Source: AV40 sp963817335 (GTDB lineage Bacteria; Verrucomicrobiota; Verrucomicrobiia; Chthoniobacterales; UBA10450). From it: DNA of 64,000 bases. Shown here one piece after another: positions 26,494 through 33,092 of this stretch; position 1 is the first letter of the stretch; each line of letters starts with the position of its first letter. Position numbers and translations under genes: made by a program. The notes under the pieces are model-generated. The model was not told the DNA's origin, did not search any database, and saw nothing but the letters and a program-made list of their open reading frames with translations. Where the stretch lies: positions 1,240,001 to 1,304,000 of the forward strand of contig CAWFNX010000005.1 of assembly GCA_963817335.1 (NCBI GenBank), read 5' to 3'.

Positions 26494-27756
26494 TTATTTC
26501 GGCTGGGTTCGAGGCTGAATTACCCGCCGATTGGTAGATGCGGCTGCTGAACCGGGCTCCGTCGCCTCGCTGGGACGGGAGAATTGCTCCGGTGCATGAT
26601 GTGCCGTCATTTGAAGCTTGAGGGCTGATGGCGGCTCGTGCTCAGGGTGACCGATGCGCTTCTTAAGCAAGTCAAGATCGCGGCGGACTCTTCCCTTATC
26701 AGTGCAATAGAGCATAGCAGTCTCTTCGGTAATCTCGTTCGCTTCGAATGCCTTTAGCACGCAGTGGTCGAACGAGTGCCAACCGAAGGTTGTTGCCGCT
26801 TCGATGATTTCGTTGAAAGTTTTTCCCTCACTCTCTCCATATCGAATCGTTTCTCGTGTTCTTAAGCTGCTGCCCAGGACCTCGGTGATTAACAATCGGC
26901 CGCCGCTGGATTTTGGAACGAGCCGTTGGCTGACAATGTAGCGAACGGTATCGGACAAGCGGTAACGCAATTGTTCTTCTTCATCTTGGGTGAAGAAACC
27001 CAGAATGCGGTTGATCGTCTGACCGGCATTGATTGTATGCAGAGTGCTGAAAACCATGTGTCCGGTTTCGGCCGCAGTCAGCGCGATCTCCATCGTTTCC
27101 CGATCGCGAATTTCACCGACTAGAATGGCCTTTGGCGCCTGGCGCAACGCCGCGCGCAAGCCTTGAGCGAAGTTATAAAAATCTCGTCCGAGTTCCCGGT
27201 GACTGATCGCGGCCCGAACGTGTGGATGCAGAAATTCGATCGGATCCTCAAGGGTAACGATGTGAATGGGCTGAGTTTGATTGAGCTCGTTAATGAGCGC
27301 CGCAAGGGTGGTTGTTTTGCCGCTTCCAGTCGCTCCCGTGACCAGAACGATCCCGTTTTTCTCCTTCACGATTTCGGGAAAAACCGGCGGCAGACCCAGC
27401 TCGGCCAAGGTTGGCACCTGCGCCTGCAGCTTGCGCATGACAATGGCGCGATGATTGTTTTCTCTGTAAATATTTACGCGGAAACGGGCAACGCCTTCGA
27501 CCACGTAGCTGCAGTCGCACGAACCGGTGGAGTCGTAATCGGACAATAAGCGCTGGTCTTTGGCGGTGATATGTTCGGCTAGCGCGTCGATAAAAACCGA
27601 TGTGATCGGCGAACTGGCCGCGTCAATTGCAAACGGGATCAAACGCCCGTCCACTTCAACAAGGGCAGCTTTACCGGTAATGAAAAGAAGGTCCGATACT
27701 CTTTCTCCGGTTTTGAGCATGGCCCGGATCAGGGCATCGACTTGCGCTTTGTCCAT
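26494..27756 (-). CDS. pilT: PilT-like type IV pilus retraction ATPase
   Basis: From ATG 27756 the protein is about 420 residues. The frame is open to 27870, but the added part is Ser/Arg-rich and non-conserved. Walker A GATGSGKTT, the Asp box (HIVTLEDPIEF), Walker B ILVGEIRD and the His box HMVFSTLHT are complete. PilT hexamers power pilus retraction and twitching. The C-terminal 60 residues after the ATPase core are unusually long and disordered. Two micro-ORFs lie upstream on the same strand. Confidence 0.9.
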   Translation of the reverse strand: MDKAQVDALIRAMLKTGERVSDLLFITGKAALVEVDGRLIPFAIDAASSPITSVFIDALAEHITAKDQRLLSDYDSTGSCDCSYVVEGVARFRVNIYRENNHRAIVMRKLQAQVPTLAELGLPPVFPEIVKEKNGIVLVTGATGSGKTTTLAALINELNQTQPIHIVTLEDPIEFLHPHVRAAISHRELGRDFYNFAQGLRAALRQAPKAILVGEIRDRETMEIALTAAETGHMVFSTLHTINAGQTINRILGFFTQDEEEQLRYRLSDTVRYIVSQRLVPKSSGGRLLITEVLGSSLRTRETIRYGESEGKTFNEIIEAATTFGWHSFDHCVLKAFEANEITEETAMLYCTDKGRVRRDLDLLKKRIGHPEHEPPSALKLQMTAHHAPEQFSRPSEATEPGSAAASTNRRVIQPRTQPK

Positions 27757-27809
27757 TGCTCTCGGGCTGAGGGAGCTAGGATTGTGCCGGACGGAGGTCG
27801 TTCTACCGC

Positions 27810-27831
27810 GCGGGTAGTGTCCTAATTTGAA
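27810..27831. promoter_or_regulatory. Candidate regulatory or repeat element upstream of pilT
   Basis: The 22-bp sequence GCGGGTAGTG followed by TCCTAATTTGAA lies about 55 bp upstream of the pilT start. A partner at 28589-28610 matches at 17 of 22 positions, with the first 10 bases identical. Both lie beside genes of the surface/pilus group. It could be a shared promoter element or the end of a dispersed repeat. Two copies are too few to decide. Confidence 0.3.
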
Positions 27832-27841
27832 GGCGGGCTCG

Positions 27842-27955
27842 TTATTGGGGAGGACCGCACTTAACGACATACAGCGTGAGAACGAGGATCAAAGAGCCTA
27901 TCAAGATGCCGTACAGGGGAATCATCGACCACCATTTCTCAGGAGGAGGGCGCAT
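27842..27955 (-). CDS. 37-residue single-TM micro-protein upstream of pilT
   Basis: The ATG at 27955 overlaps the stop of the preceding small ORF (TAATG) and opens a 37-residue frame, MRPPPEKWWSMIPLYGIL followed by a hydrophobic helix (IGSLILVLTLYVV) and CGPPQ. The Pro-Pro-Glu-Lys-Trp-Trp head and single helix look like a membrane-anchored micro-protein. It is too short for ordinary gene callers. A stop at 27842 separates it from pilT by 85 bp. Confidence 0.45.
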   Translation of the reverse strand: MRPPPEKWWSMIPLYGILIGSLILVLTLYVVKCGPPQ

Positions 27956-28212
27956 TAGTCGTTCACGCCTTTAGTCTTGTCCGCTCGACCTTTGCTGGCA
28001 ATCGCCACTTTAACGGCGGTCTGCGCTGAATCGACAGGCGGCTTTTGCTGATCGAGATCAGTGTCTCGGATGATCTTGGCGAAGCGTTTTAGATTGACTT
28101 TCGGGTTCCGATTTAAATAATCGGAAACATGCGAGGGAGGCTGTTCTTGGGAATGATTGCGTGTCTGCTGCTTATGTCCATCATTGCCTCCGCTGACGCG
28201 CAGCAATTGCAA
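27955..28212 (-). CDS. Small basic protein ORF upstream of the micro-protein (start unclear)
   Basis: The convincing part is the last 55 residues (SDYLNRNPKVNLKRFAKIIR ending DKTKGVND), which are polar and helical. No good start is present there. The next in-frame start (28212) reaches back over the divergent PEP-CTERM gene, which makes the N-terminus doubtful. The stop is fused to the ATG of the 37-residue gene. It could be a gene whose 5' end was replaced. Function unknown. Confidence 0.35.
   Translation of the reverse strand: MQLLRVSGGNDGHKQQTRNHSQEQPPSHVSDYLNRNPKVNLKRFAKIIRDTDLDQQKPPVDSAQTAVKVAIASKGRADKTKGVND
28108..28124. promoter_or_regulatory. Palindrome directly upstream of the PEP-CTERM gene
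   Basis: CCGATTTAAATAATCGG has 6-bp inverted arms (CCGATT/AATCGG) around TAAAT and ends 4 bp before the ATG of the PEP-CTERM gene. It may be an operator or part of the 5' UTR. No Shine-Dalgarno sequence is seen between it and the ATG. Confidence 0.35.
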
Positions 28213-28563
28213 AAAGTCAGTACGGACAATGCCGGCTTCACGACTTTACCGATCAACCAAGACGGCGCGTTGCTAGATCCCACGGTGCCTGCGCATGGTC
28301 CAGGCACCACGGCCGCTGTTCCGGAACCTTCGACAATCGCGATTGCCTCCGCTGACGCGCGGCAATTGCAAAAAGTCAGTACGGACAATGCCGGCTTCAC
28401 GATTTTACCGATCAACCAAGACGGCGCGTTGCTAGATCCCACGGTGCCTGTGCATGGTCCAGACATCACGGCCGCTGTTCCGGAACCTTCGACAATCGCG
28501 ATGCTATTTCTGGGCTCCGGTTGCGCCGGCGCGCTCTGTGCTTTCCGCCGGCGCCGGAGCTAG
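28129..28563 (+). CDS. PEP-CTERM sorting-signal protein with a 159-bp tandem duplication
   Basis: 144 residues with a signal peptide (MRGRLFLGMIACLLLMSI). Two nearly identical 53-residue units follow, each starting IASADA and ending VPEPSTIA. Only the last unit runs into the transmembrane helix and basic end (FLGSGCAGALCAFRRRRS) that complete a PEP-CTERM signal. Proteins with this tail are cut and sorted by an exosortase (EpsH-like) and are often linked to exopolysaccharide. No exosortase is in this window. The mature part before the PEP motif is very short, so the duplication doubles most of the protein. Confidence 0.8.
   Translation: MRGRLFLGMIACLLLMSIIASADAQQLQKVSTDNAGFTTLPINQDGALLDPTVPAHGPGTTAAVPEPSTIAIASADARQLQKVSTDNAGFTILPINQDGALLDPTVPVHGPDITAAVPEPSTIAMLFLGSGCAGALCAFRRRRS
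28183..28500 (+). repeat. Two-copy 159-bp direct repeat inside the PEP-CTERM gene
   Basis: Copy one begins at ATTGCCTCCGCTGACGCG (28183) and copy two at the same string at 28342. The period is 159 bp (53 codons), so the frame is kept. Only a handful of base changes are visible between copies, which points to a recent event. Confidence 0.85.
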
Positions 28564-28920
28564 TTCTTCATCCAGCTTCGCTAGCCCTGCGGGTAGTGCA
28601 TCATTTTGAAATTGGCAATCGGTTTTGAGCCGTGCCAGCTTGCCGATGATTGAAAACACATCTGAAAGGCAAAAAGTTTGATCTCGCGCAGCTTGGCAAA
28701 GCAATTGTAGATGCGGTCACAGAGCCTTAACGGAAGCAGCAGAGGGCATCGTCAAATAAAATTAGGCGAGTAAAGCACGACCCAAAGCGCCGGAAATCAC
28801 GCTGAATCTGTCATTTGGCGTCTGATAAATTCTTCTAACACGTCCGGTGCGACGCGATGTCAAAACCGGGGAAAACGGGCGGGAGTTTTCTCCCGCCCGC
28901 CGTGCTGTCCCCCGAACGAG
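28564..28920. other. Intergenic region (357 bp) between convergent genes
   Basis: No convincing gene is seen. It contains a copy of the GCGGGTAGTG-type element at 28589-28610 and a strong hairpin terminator at 28876-28899 serving the minus-strand FN3 gene. The remainder has no recognised feature. Confidence 0.5.
28872..28899 (-). terminator. Rho-independent terminator of the FN3-domain gene
   Basis: A perfect 10-bp stem CGGGCGGGAG/CTCCCGCCCG with a 4-base loop. Read on the minus strand it is followed by a TTTT run. It lies 22 bp beyond the stop of the gene at 28921-29535. Confidence 0.75.
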
Positions 28921-29535
28921 CTACATGCACATATGTGTGCTTGGGTCGGACCAATCGCTTTGGCCGGTTGATCCGCCGAGTGCGCGGACTTGGGCCGTGT
29001 AATTCTGACCCGGCGTGAGTCCGTTTAACTCGATGTGCTGCGAATCGCCGGTGAACACGCTCGGCAGCCAATCGCCGGTCGCGCCTTTGATGCGACCTTC
29101 GTATAGGCTGGTGTTTTTCACCGGTTTCACGCTCGCCACGAGCTGACCGCTCACGCCGTTCTCGATCACAAGCTCGGTCGGTTGATCGAGCGGGCTCTGT
29201 GTTCGGTTGGTGCTCGCGGCTTGGAAGCCCGAGCTGAGGAGAACGGCCATGTCGTTGTTGCAGTTTATTTGCACATAAGCAGCGATTTGACGCAGCATGC
29301 CCAACAGGACCTGCCTCTGATTGTTCTTTGCCGCGGTATCGGGCGGACCGCCCGTCGTGGCGTCTGATATTTTTTGTTCGAAATCCGCGCGTGCGGTTTC
29401 GAGGTTCGCCAATGTGACCGGCGGCGTCGGGTACGTCGCGTTACCAGTCATTTGGTCTTTGATGGTTTTCGTGAAGTTATCCAGTTCTTTGTCGGGCAAC
29501 TTCGCGAAGCCGAGTGAGACTCGTAATTGAGCCAT
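28921..29535 (-). CDS. Fibronectin type III-like domain protein
   Basis: 204 residues from ATG 29535, which has GGAG about 11 bp upstream. Residues 1-115 are helical with no recognised motif. Residues 120-200 are a beta domain with SSLYEGRIK-like and GLTPGQNYTAQVRALGG strands typical of FN3, ending STHMCM. No signal peptide is seen. A structural or binding role is likely. The 21-bp repeat array lies about 290 bp upstream of the start. Confidence 0.7.
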   Translation of the reverse strand: MAQLRVSLGFAKLPDKELDNFTKTIKDQMTGNATYPTPPVTLANLETARADFEQKISDATTGGPPDTAAKNNQRQVLLGMLRQIAAYVQINCNNDMAVLLSSGFQAASTNRTQSPLDQPTELVIENGVSGQLVASVKPVKNTSLYEGRIKGATGDWLPSVFTGDSQHIELNGLTPGQNYTAQVRALGGSTGQSDWSDPSTHMCM

Positions 29536-29819
29536 AATATTTTTTGCTCCGTTGCGATAGCGAAAGCGCCCGAGACTGGCGGCCATTCATGAAAATCCGG
29601 GGGGACTTTTGCTATCTAATGGTTTGTTCTGTTTAGGGGGAGGCGTTCGCTTCACTTCCCTGCCGCGAAACGCCACCGTTTCGGCACCGATGCTGAGTAG
29701 GGCGGTGGCTGGCGTCAATGCCAAATTTTGCCCCCCTAAAGAGCCGAAGTCCGAGCCGAACTGGCGTTCGGGCCTCTCAAAAACGCGAAATTCGCATTTT
29801 TGCGCTGCTCGTGGGCTCC
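29536..29819. other. Gene-free upstream region of the FN3 gene
   Basis: No supported ORF. A 9-bp inverted repeat (TTTAGGGGG at 29632-29640, CCCCCTAAA at 29732-29740) frames a GC-rich segment that could fold as an RNA. It does not match any riboswitch I recognise. It passes directly into the 21-bp repeat array. Confidence 0.4.
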
Positions 29820-30155
29820 AATAAAACTTTCTTCGTCACAAAGAAAAGCTTCTCTGAGGCAAAGAAAACTTTCCATGGAACGAGGAAAGTTTTGTTTGGA
29901 ACGGATAAAACCGCGGTCCCGACGGTTAAAACTTTGTTCGAAGCGAATAAAACCGTTTTCGAAACAAAGTAAGCTTTCCGCAGAGCGAATAAAACTTTAT
30001 CCGGGGCAAAGAAAGCTTTCTCTGAAACCAATAAAGTTTCCTTCGGAGCCAACAAAACTTTACTTGTTTCAAGTAATACGGTCGCGGCGACGAAGAAAAT
30101 CTTTCGCGGCTTAGACAAAACTTTACAGGAGCCGCAGAAAACAAATCTGAAGGCG
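29820..30155. repeat. Array of 16 degenerate 21-bp tandem repeats with phased A/T tracts
   Basis: The segment divides exactly into 16 units of 21 bp with no gaps. The rough consensus is AANAAAACTTTNTTCGGAGCG. The AAAA-CTTT core keeps its place in nearly every unit, while the GC-rich half drifts. Twenty-one base pairs is two helical turns, so the A/T tracts face the same side of the helix and intrinsic curvature is expected. Several frames on both strands stay open, and the minus strand reads as seven-residue repeats such as KVLFASN. This is a consequence of the period and is weak evidence for coding. Function unknown. Confidence 0.85.
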
Positions 30156-30159
30156 ACTC

Positions 30160-30171
30160 ACGTAGCTACGT
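30160..30171. promoter_or_regulatory. 12-bp palindrome at the edge of the repeat array
   Basis: ACGTAGCTACGT is a perfect palindrome 4 bp after the last 21-bp unit and 26 bp before the stop of the neighbouring regulator gene. It may be a protein-binding site; no protein is assigned. Confidence 0.3.
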
Positions 30172-30197
30172 TCACATCCGCAGCCTTCCATTTAATC

Positions 30198-31349
30198 TCA
30201 TTCGTAGATAGTCCAGAGTTTGGGGCCTACTTTTTTGAAAACGCCGCTGTGCGCATACAGCATCCGAGGAATTGAGCGCCTCTGAACCGGACGTCTTTTC
30301 GCGATCGATGAGTGCAATTCACTCTCGTCGAGCGGACGCCCAGCCCGCTTGATTTCGTCGGCAGCGATTTCTGTTATCGTGCGCGTTTCGATATTGTGCC
30401 ACCGGGCAAGAGCCCAGAAACCAGACTGCGCGACAGGGACGAATCGCGGATCTTGGCAGAGTATATTTGTTACTGATTCGCGTTGTGTTGGATTCCTTTT
30501 GTAGCCGAACGACACAGCCCGGCGACCCATTTCGTGATAATGAAGCGGCTTGTCTGCTCGAATGAGTATTTGTTCGTAGTGGTCTGCTCGCCGCATCATG
30601 CTTCTGTGCGGAGTCCTGTATCGGTTCCCAACCTTTTCGATGTTTTTTGCGTATCGCATTAACGCCCGAATCCTGTCCTCACTTAAACTGCGCAGCCGTG
30701 CACGTGTCCTGATTTGCTCCGTAATCTGTTGAAGGGTAAGTCCTGCGGGGTGATGGGATGCTAGAATCTTTTGAATCAAACGGGCCGCGATATTCAGCCG
30801 CGTCACATCTTTGTCCGAAGCCAGCACGATGATTGAACCCAATGTCGATTTATTGAAATCGAAGCGCCGCAGGCCAAGAATTTCTAAGACGAACGACTCC
30901 ATCTGGCCGAGTTCGGAGCGCCGCATCCTCCATGTACGGGCAAGCAGTGAGTCCCATTCGCTGAGGGGTAGGATTCCTTCCGATCGTTCGTTCAACTTTG
31001 TTGAGAGGACTCGTAGAGGACGTGAAAATTCCGGACGGATACGAAAGGTGCACCTACGGTACGTGTCCTCGATCAACACTTCGCGGAATCTTCGAATCAT
31101 CTTCTTAAAGGCTGTTTGCGCCGCCTGCTTGCTGATTCCAACGCTGCGACCGATTGCCGCGAGCGACATCTTCCGCGGCGATTCCGTTAGCATATACTGC
31201 TCGAGAATAACGCATGCATTCGGGCTAAAGCGGCGCTCAGCAATTGATAACGCTACGTGGGGCAATCGTTCGAGGAAGGCTCTCGGGGACCAGACTCTGC
31301 GGCGCTCCCCCGGTAAAAAGACGCCAGTCGTGAGTGGGTTCTCTTGCAC
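30198..31349 (-). CDS. Sigma-region-4-like HTH protein with repeated winged-helix (HARE-like) modules
   Basis: 383 residues. Residues about 40-90 contain a helix-turn-helix resembling sigma-70 region 4 (MSLAAIGRSVGISKQAAQTA). The C-terminal half appears to hold three winged-helix-like modules: one ending VGNRYRTP, one ending SGFWALARW, and one ending FKKVGPKLWTIYE. This layout resembles HARE-HTH proteins that read or regulate DNA. No recombinase or nuclease motif is seen. A transcription-regulator role is inferred. It is divergent from the two unknown genes at 31423-32248 and ends next to the 21-bp array. Confidence 0.65.
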   Translation of the reverse strand: MQENPLTTGVFLPGERRRVWSPRAFLERLPHVALSIAERRFSPNACVILEQYMLTESPRKMSLAAIGRSVGISKQAAQTAFKKMIRRFREVLIEDTYRRCTFRIRPEFSRPLRVLSTKLNERSEGILPLSEWDSLLARTWRMRRSELGQMESFVLEILGLRRFDFNKSTLGSIIVLASDKDVTRLNIAARLIQKILASHHPAGLTLQQITEQIRTRARLRSLSEDRIRALMRYAKNIEKVGNRYRTPHRSMMRRADHYEQILIRADKPLHYHEMGRRAVSFGYKRNPTQRESVTNILCQDPRFVPVAQSGFWALARWHNIETRTITEIAADEIKRAGRPLDESELHSSIAKRRPVQRRSIPRMLYAHSGVFKKVGPKLWTIYE

Positions 31350-31422
31350 GGCACAATTTAATGTAAAGTTGCGAAATTTGCATTGACTTCGGACCAGGCA
31401 ACGCCCCCTAGATCATCGAGGT

Positions 31423-31782
31423 TTGATAGACGCAATTAAAACCGCTGAAGAATTTTGCGCGGGTGTGGAATCCGCGCTCCAAGATTCAGCTCCCTTGTCT
31501 GATCATGACAACAAGGAGCTACGCACTAAGCTTGGGCTTTGTCGTAATTTGACCGCTTACGTGCGGTCCCTTGCCGACCATAGCGTCGATAATCCTGCTG
31601 TCCGCGACGGTCTCCGAAGCCTGATCACCGCGATGATTTGGGTCGCCTTCTACGCCAGATCGTCTATCAACTATCGCCTGTATCGAAAATTGGTGACCGT
31701 CGAAGCATTGTTCACTAGCGTATTGATAGAGCAGATTCCAAAATTCCCGCGAAATGGCAGCTCACAACGTCCGCAAGAATAA
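31423..31782 (+). CDS. Unknown helical protein in the accessory cluster
   Basis: 119 residues from a TTG start. It is largely alpha-helical with a semi-hydrophobic stretch (SLITAMIWVAFYARSSINYR). No family recognised. It overlaps the next gene by 29 bp, and its 5' end faces the regulator gene across 73 bp. A promoter serving both directions is likely in that gap. Confidence 0.45.
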   Translation: MIDAIKTAEEFCAGVESALQDSAPLSDHDNKELRTKLGLCRNLTAYVRSLADHSVDNPAVRDGLRSLITAMIWVAFYARSSINYRLYRKLVTVEALFTSVLIEQIPKFPRNGSSQRPQE

Positions 31783-32248
31783 GACCATATTCATAGTCGG
31801 TTCGATTTGCTTTGGTGTGCTGGTCGCCGAGGCACACGAACCGATTTACGACGCGGATATTGTACGCGGTTTCTACGAATCGGCCCGGTGTATCAGAACC
31901 GATCAGCCGCCTTCCCGCTGGTGTTTGGAGTTCGAAAAGTTTCTTAAATCCCGCGCCCATGCCACGCCGGCATTTGTACTCGGCGCTAGTTTCGGCTTCA
32001 GCTTTCGAAGCGAATCAATCGCTGAGGCTACCGGTGCCTCCGAAGCCGAGCTACGCCGTGTCGCTGCGTCCGCGACGGTGAGCCGCGTGCAATATGAAGC
32101 AATGAAGAAGTCTTTGAATCTAACCGACAAGGACGTGATCATGGTACTAGGGATCCGACCTGCGAAATTCGACGCTTGGAAGGCTAGAGCAACAACGGCG
32201 GATCCGGACGGGTCCGTTACGCGCGCAGCACGTGCGATCGACTTGTGA
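31754..32248 (+). CDS. Unknown secreted or membrane-anchored protein with HTH-like C-terminus
   Basis: 164 residues. The N-terminus has a short hydrophobic signal (TIFIVGSICFGVLVAEA). The C-terminal third has two helical segments (SIAEATGASEAELRRVAASA and SLNLTDKDVIMVLGIRPAKF) that look like HTH units, an odd pairing with an export signal. No family is recognised. It overlaps the previous ORF, suggesting a two-gene unit. The region from 30198 to here has the feel of an accessory insertion before the coaE-rho pair. Confidence 0.45.
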   Translation: MAAHNVRKNKTIFIVGSICFGVLVAEAHEPIYDADIVRGFYESARCIRTDQPPSRWCLEFEKFLKSRAHATPAFVLGASFGFSFRSESIAEATGASEAELRRVAASATVSRVQYEAMKKSLNLTDKDVIMVLGIRPAKFDAWKARATTADPDGSVTRAARAIDL

Positions 32249-32483
32249 CGCCTGTGATCTCCTCGCTCAGCGACGCCGTGATTGGCTTGTTAACAGGTAG
32301 ATGAGCAGACCCACGGTGACACAGAGACAATCAAGGGCAGTCGTCATCGCAGCACGGTAATAACACTTCCGCCGTCGAAATTACAGGCCGAATTCCTAGG
32401 GCAAGGACACGCTCCGTGAATGGGCAAGAACGCACGGACCGCTTTTCTTTTTCGCGGATTTAGTTCAATGATGACGGCTTCAA

Positions 32484-33092
32484 ATGCCAGCAATCGGGAT
32501 TACCGGGGGAGTTTCAACAGGCAAAAGCACTTTCTGCCAATGTCTGCGCGAAATCCTGCCCACCGCGAGATTTTTCGATGCCGACCAGGCCGCGCACGAT
32601 CTGGTCGATCTCGACGAGGTTAAACAGGAGTTGCTCAACGAGTTTAGGTTCAGCATTTTTTCTCCCGGCGGTGACTTGAATCGGGCCGCTCTTCGAGCGA
32701 TAGTTTTCCAGGACGCCGCCAAAAGGCAGGCGCTCGAAAAGATTCTCCATCCGCGGATCCGTCAGCAATGGAGAACTGAAGCGGACAAGCACCGCACATC
32801 TCCCGAATTTTTCTTTGCAGACATTCCTCTTCTTTATGAAACCGGCGGTGAAACCCTATGTGACCGCGTGGTCGTGGTCGCGTGTTCGCATGACATCCAG
32901 CTGGTCAATCTCATGCGGCGAATGGGGATTGAGGGCGGCGCTGCCGAAGCAATGATCAAATCGCAGATGCCACTCGAAGAAAAAATTAAGCGAGCGGATC
33001 ACGTTGTCTGGAACAATGGCGACAAATCTGTTCTCGAGAAGCAGGCGGCGAACTTGGTGGACCTCTGGCGTCAGGAAAAATGGACGAGTTAA
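32484..33092 (+). CDS. coaE: Dephospho-CoA kinase
   Basis: 202 residues with the P-loop ITGGVSTGKST (about residue 6), the DADQAAHDLV substrate helix and the IPLLYETG motif typical of CoaE. It phosphorylates dephospho-CoA in the last step of CoA synthesis in the cytoplasm. The last 13 bases overlap the start of rho, so the two are translationally coupled. Confidence 0.93.
   Translation: MPAIGITGGVSTGKSTFCQCLREILPTARFFDADQAAHDLVDLDEVKQELLNEFRFSIFSPGGDLNRAALRAIVFQDAAKRQALEKILHPRIRQQWRTEADKHRTSPEFFFADIPLLYETGGETLCDRVVVVACSHDIQLVNLMRRMGIEGGAAEAMIKSQMPLEEKIKRADHVVWNNGDKSVLEKQAANLVDLWRQEKWTS

Noticed and set aside
29777..30118. 113-residue ORF across the 21-bp array
   Set aside because: The open frame follows from a 21-bp (7-codon) period without stops and is present in several frames on both strands. 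No good start or ribosome binding site was seen.
29820..30155. CRISPR array
   Set aside because: The units abut without spacers, vary in sequence and have no leader or cas genes nearby.
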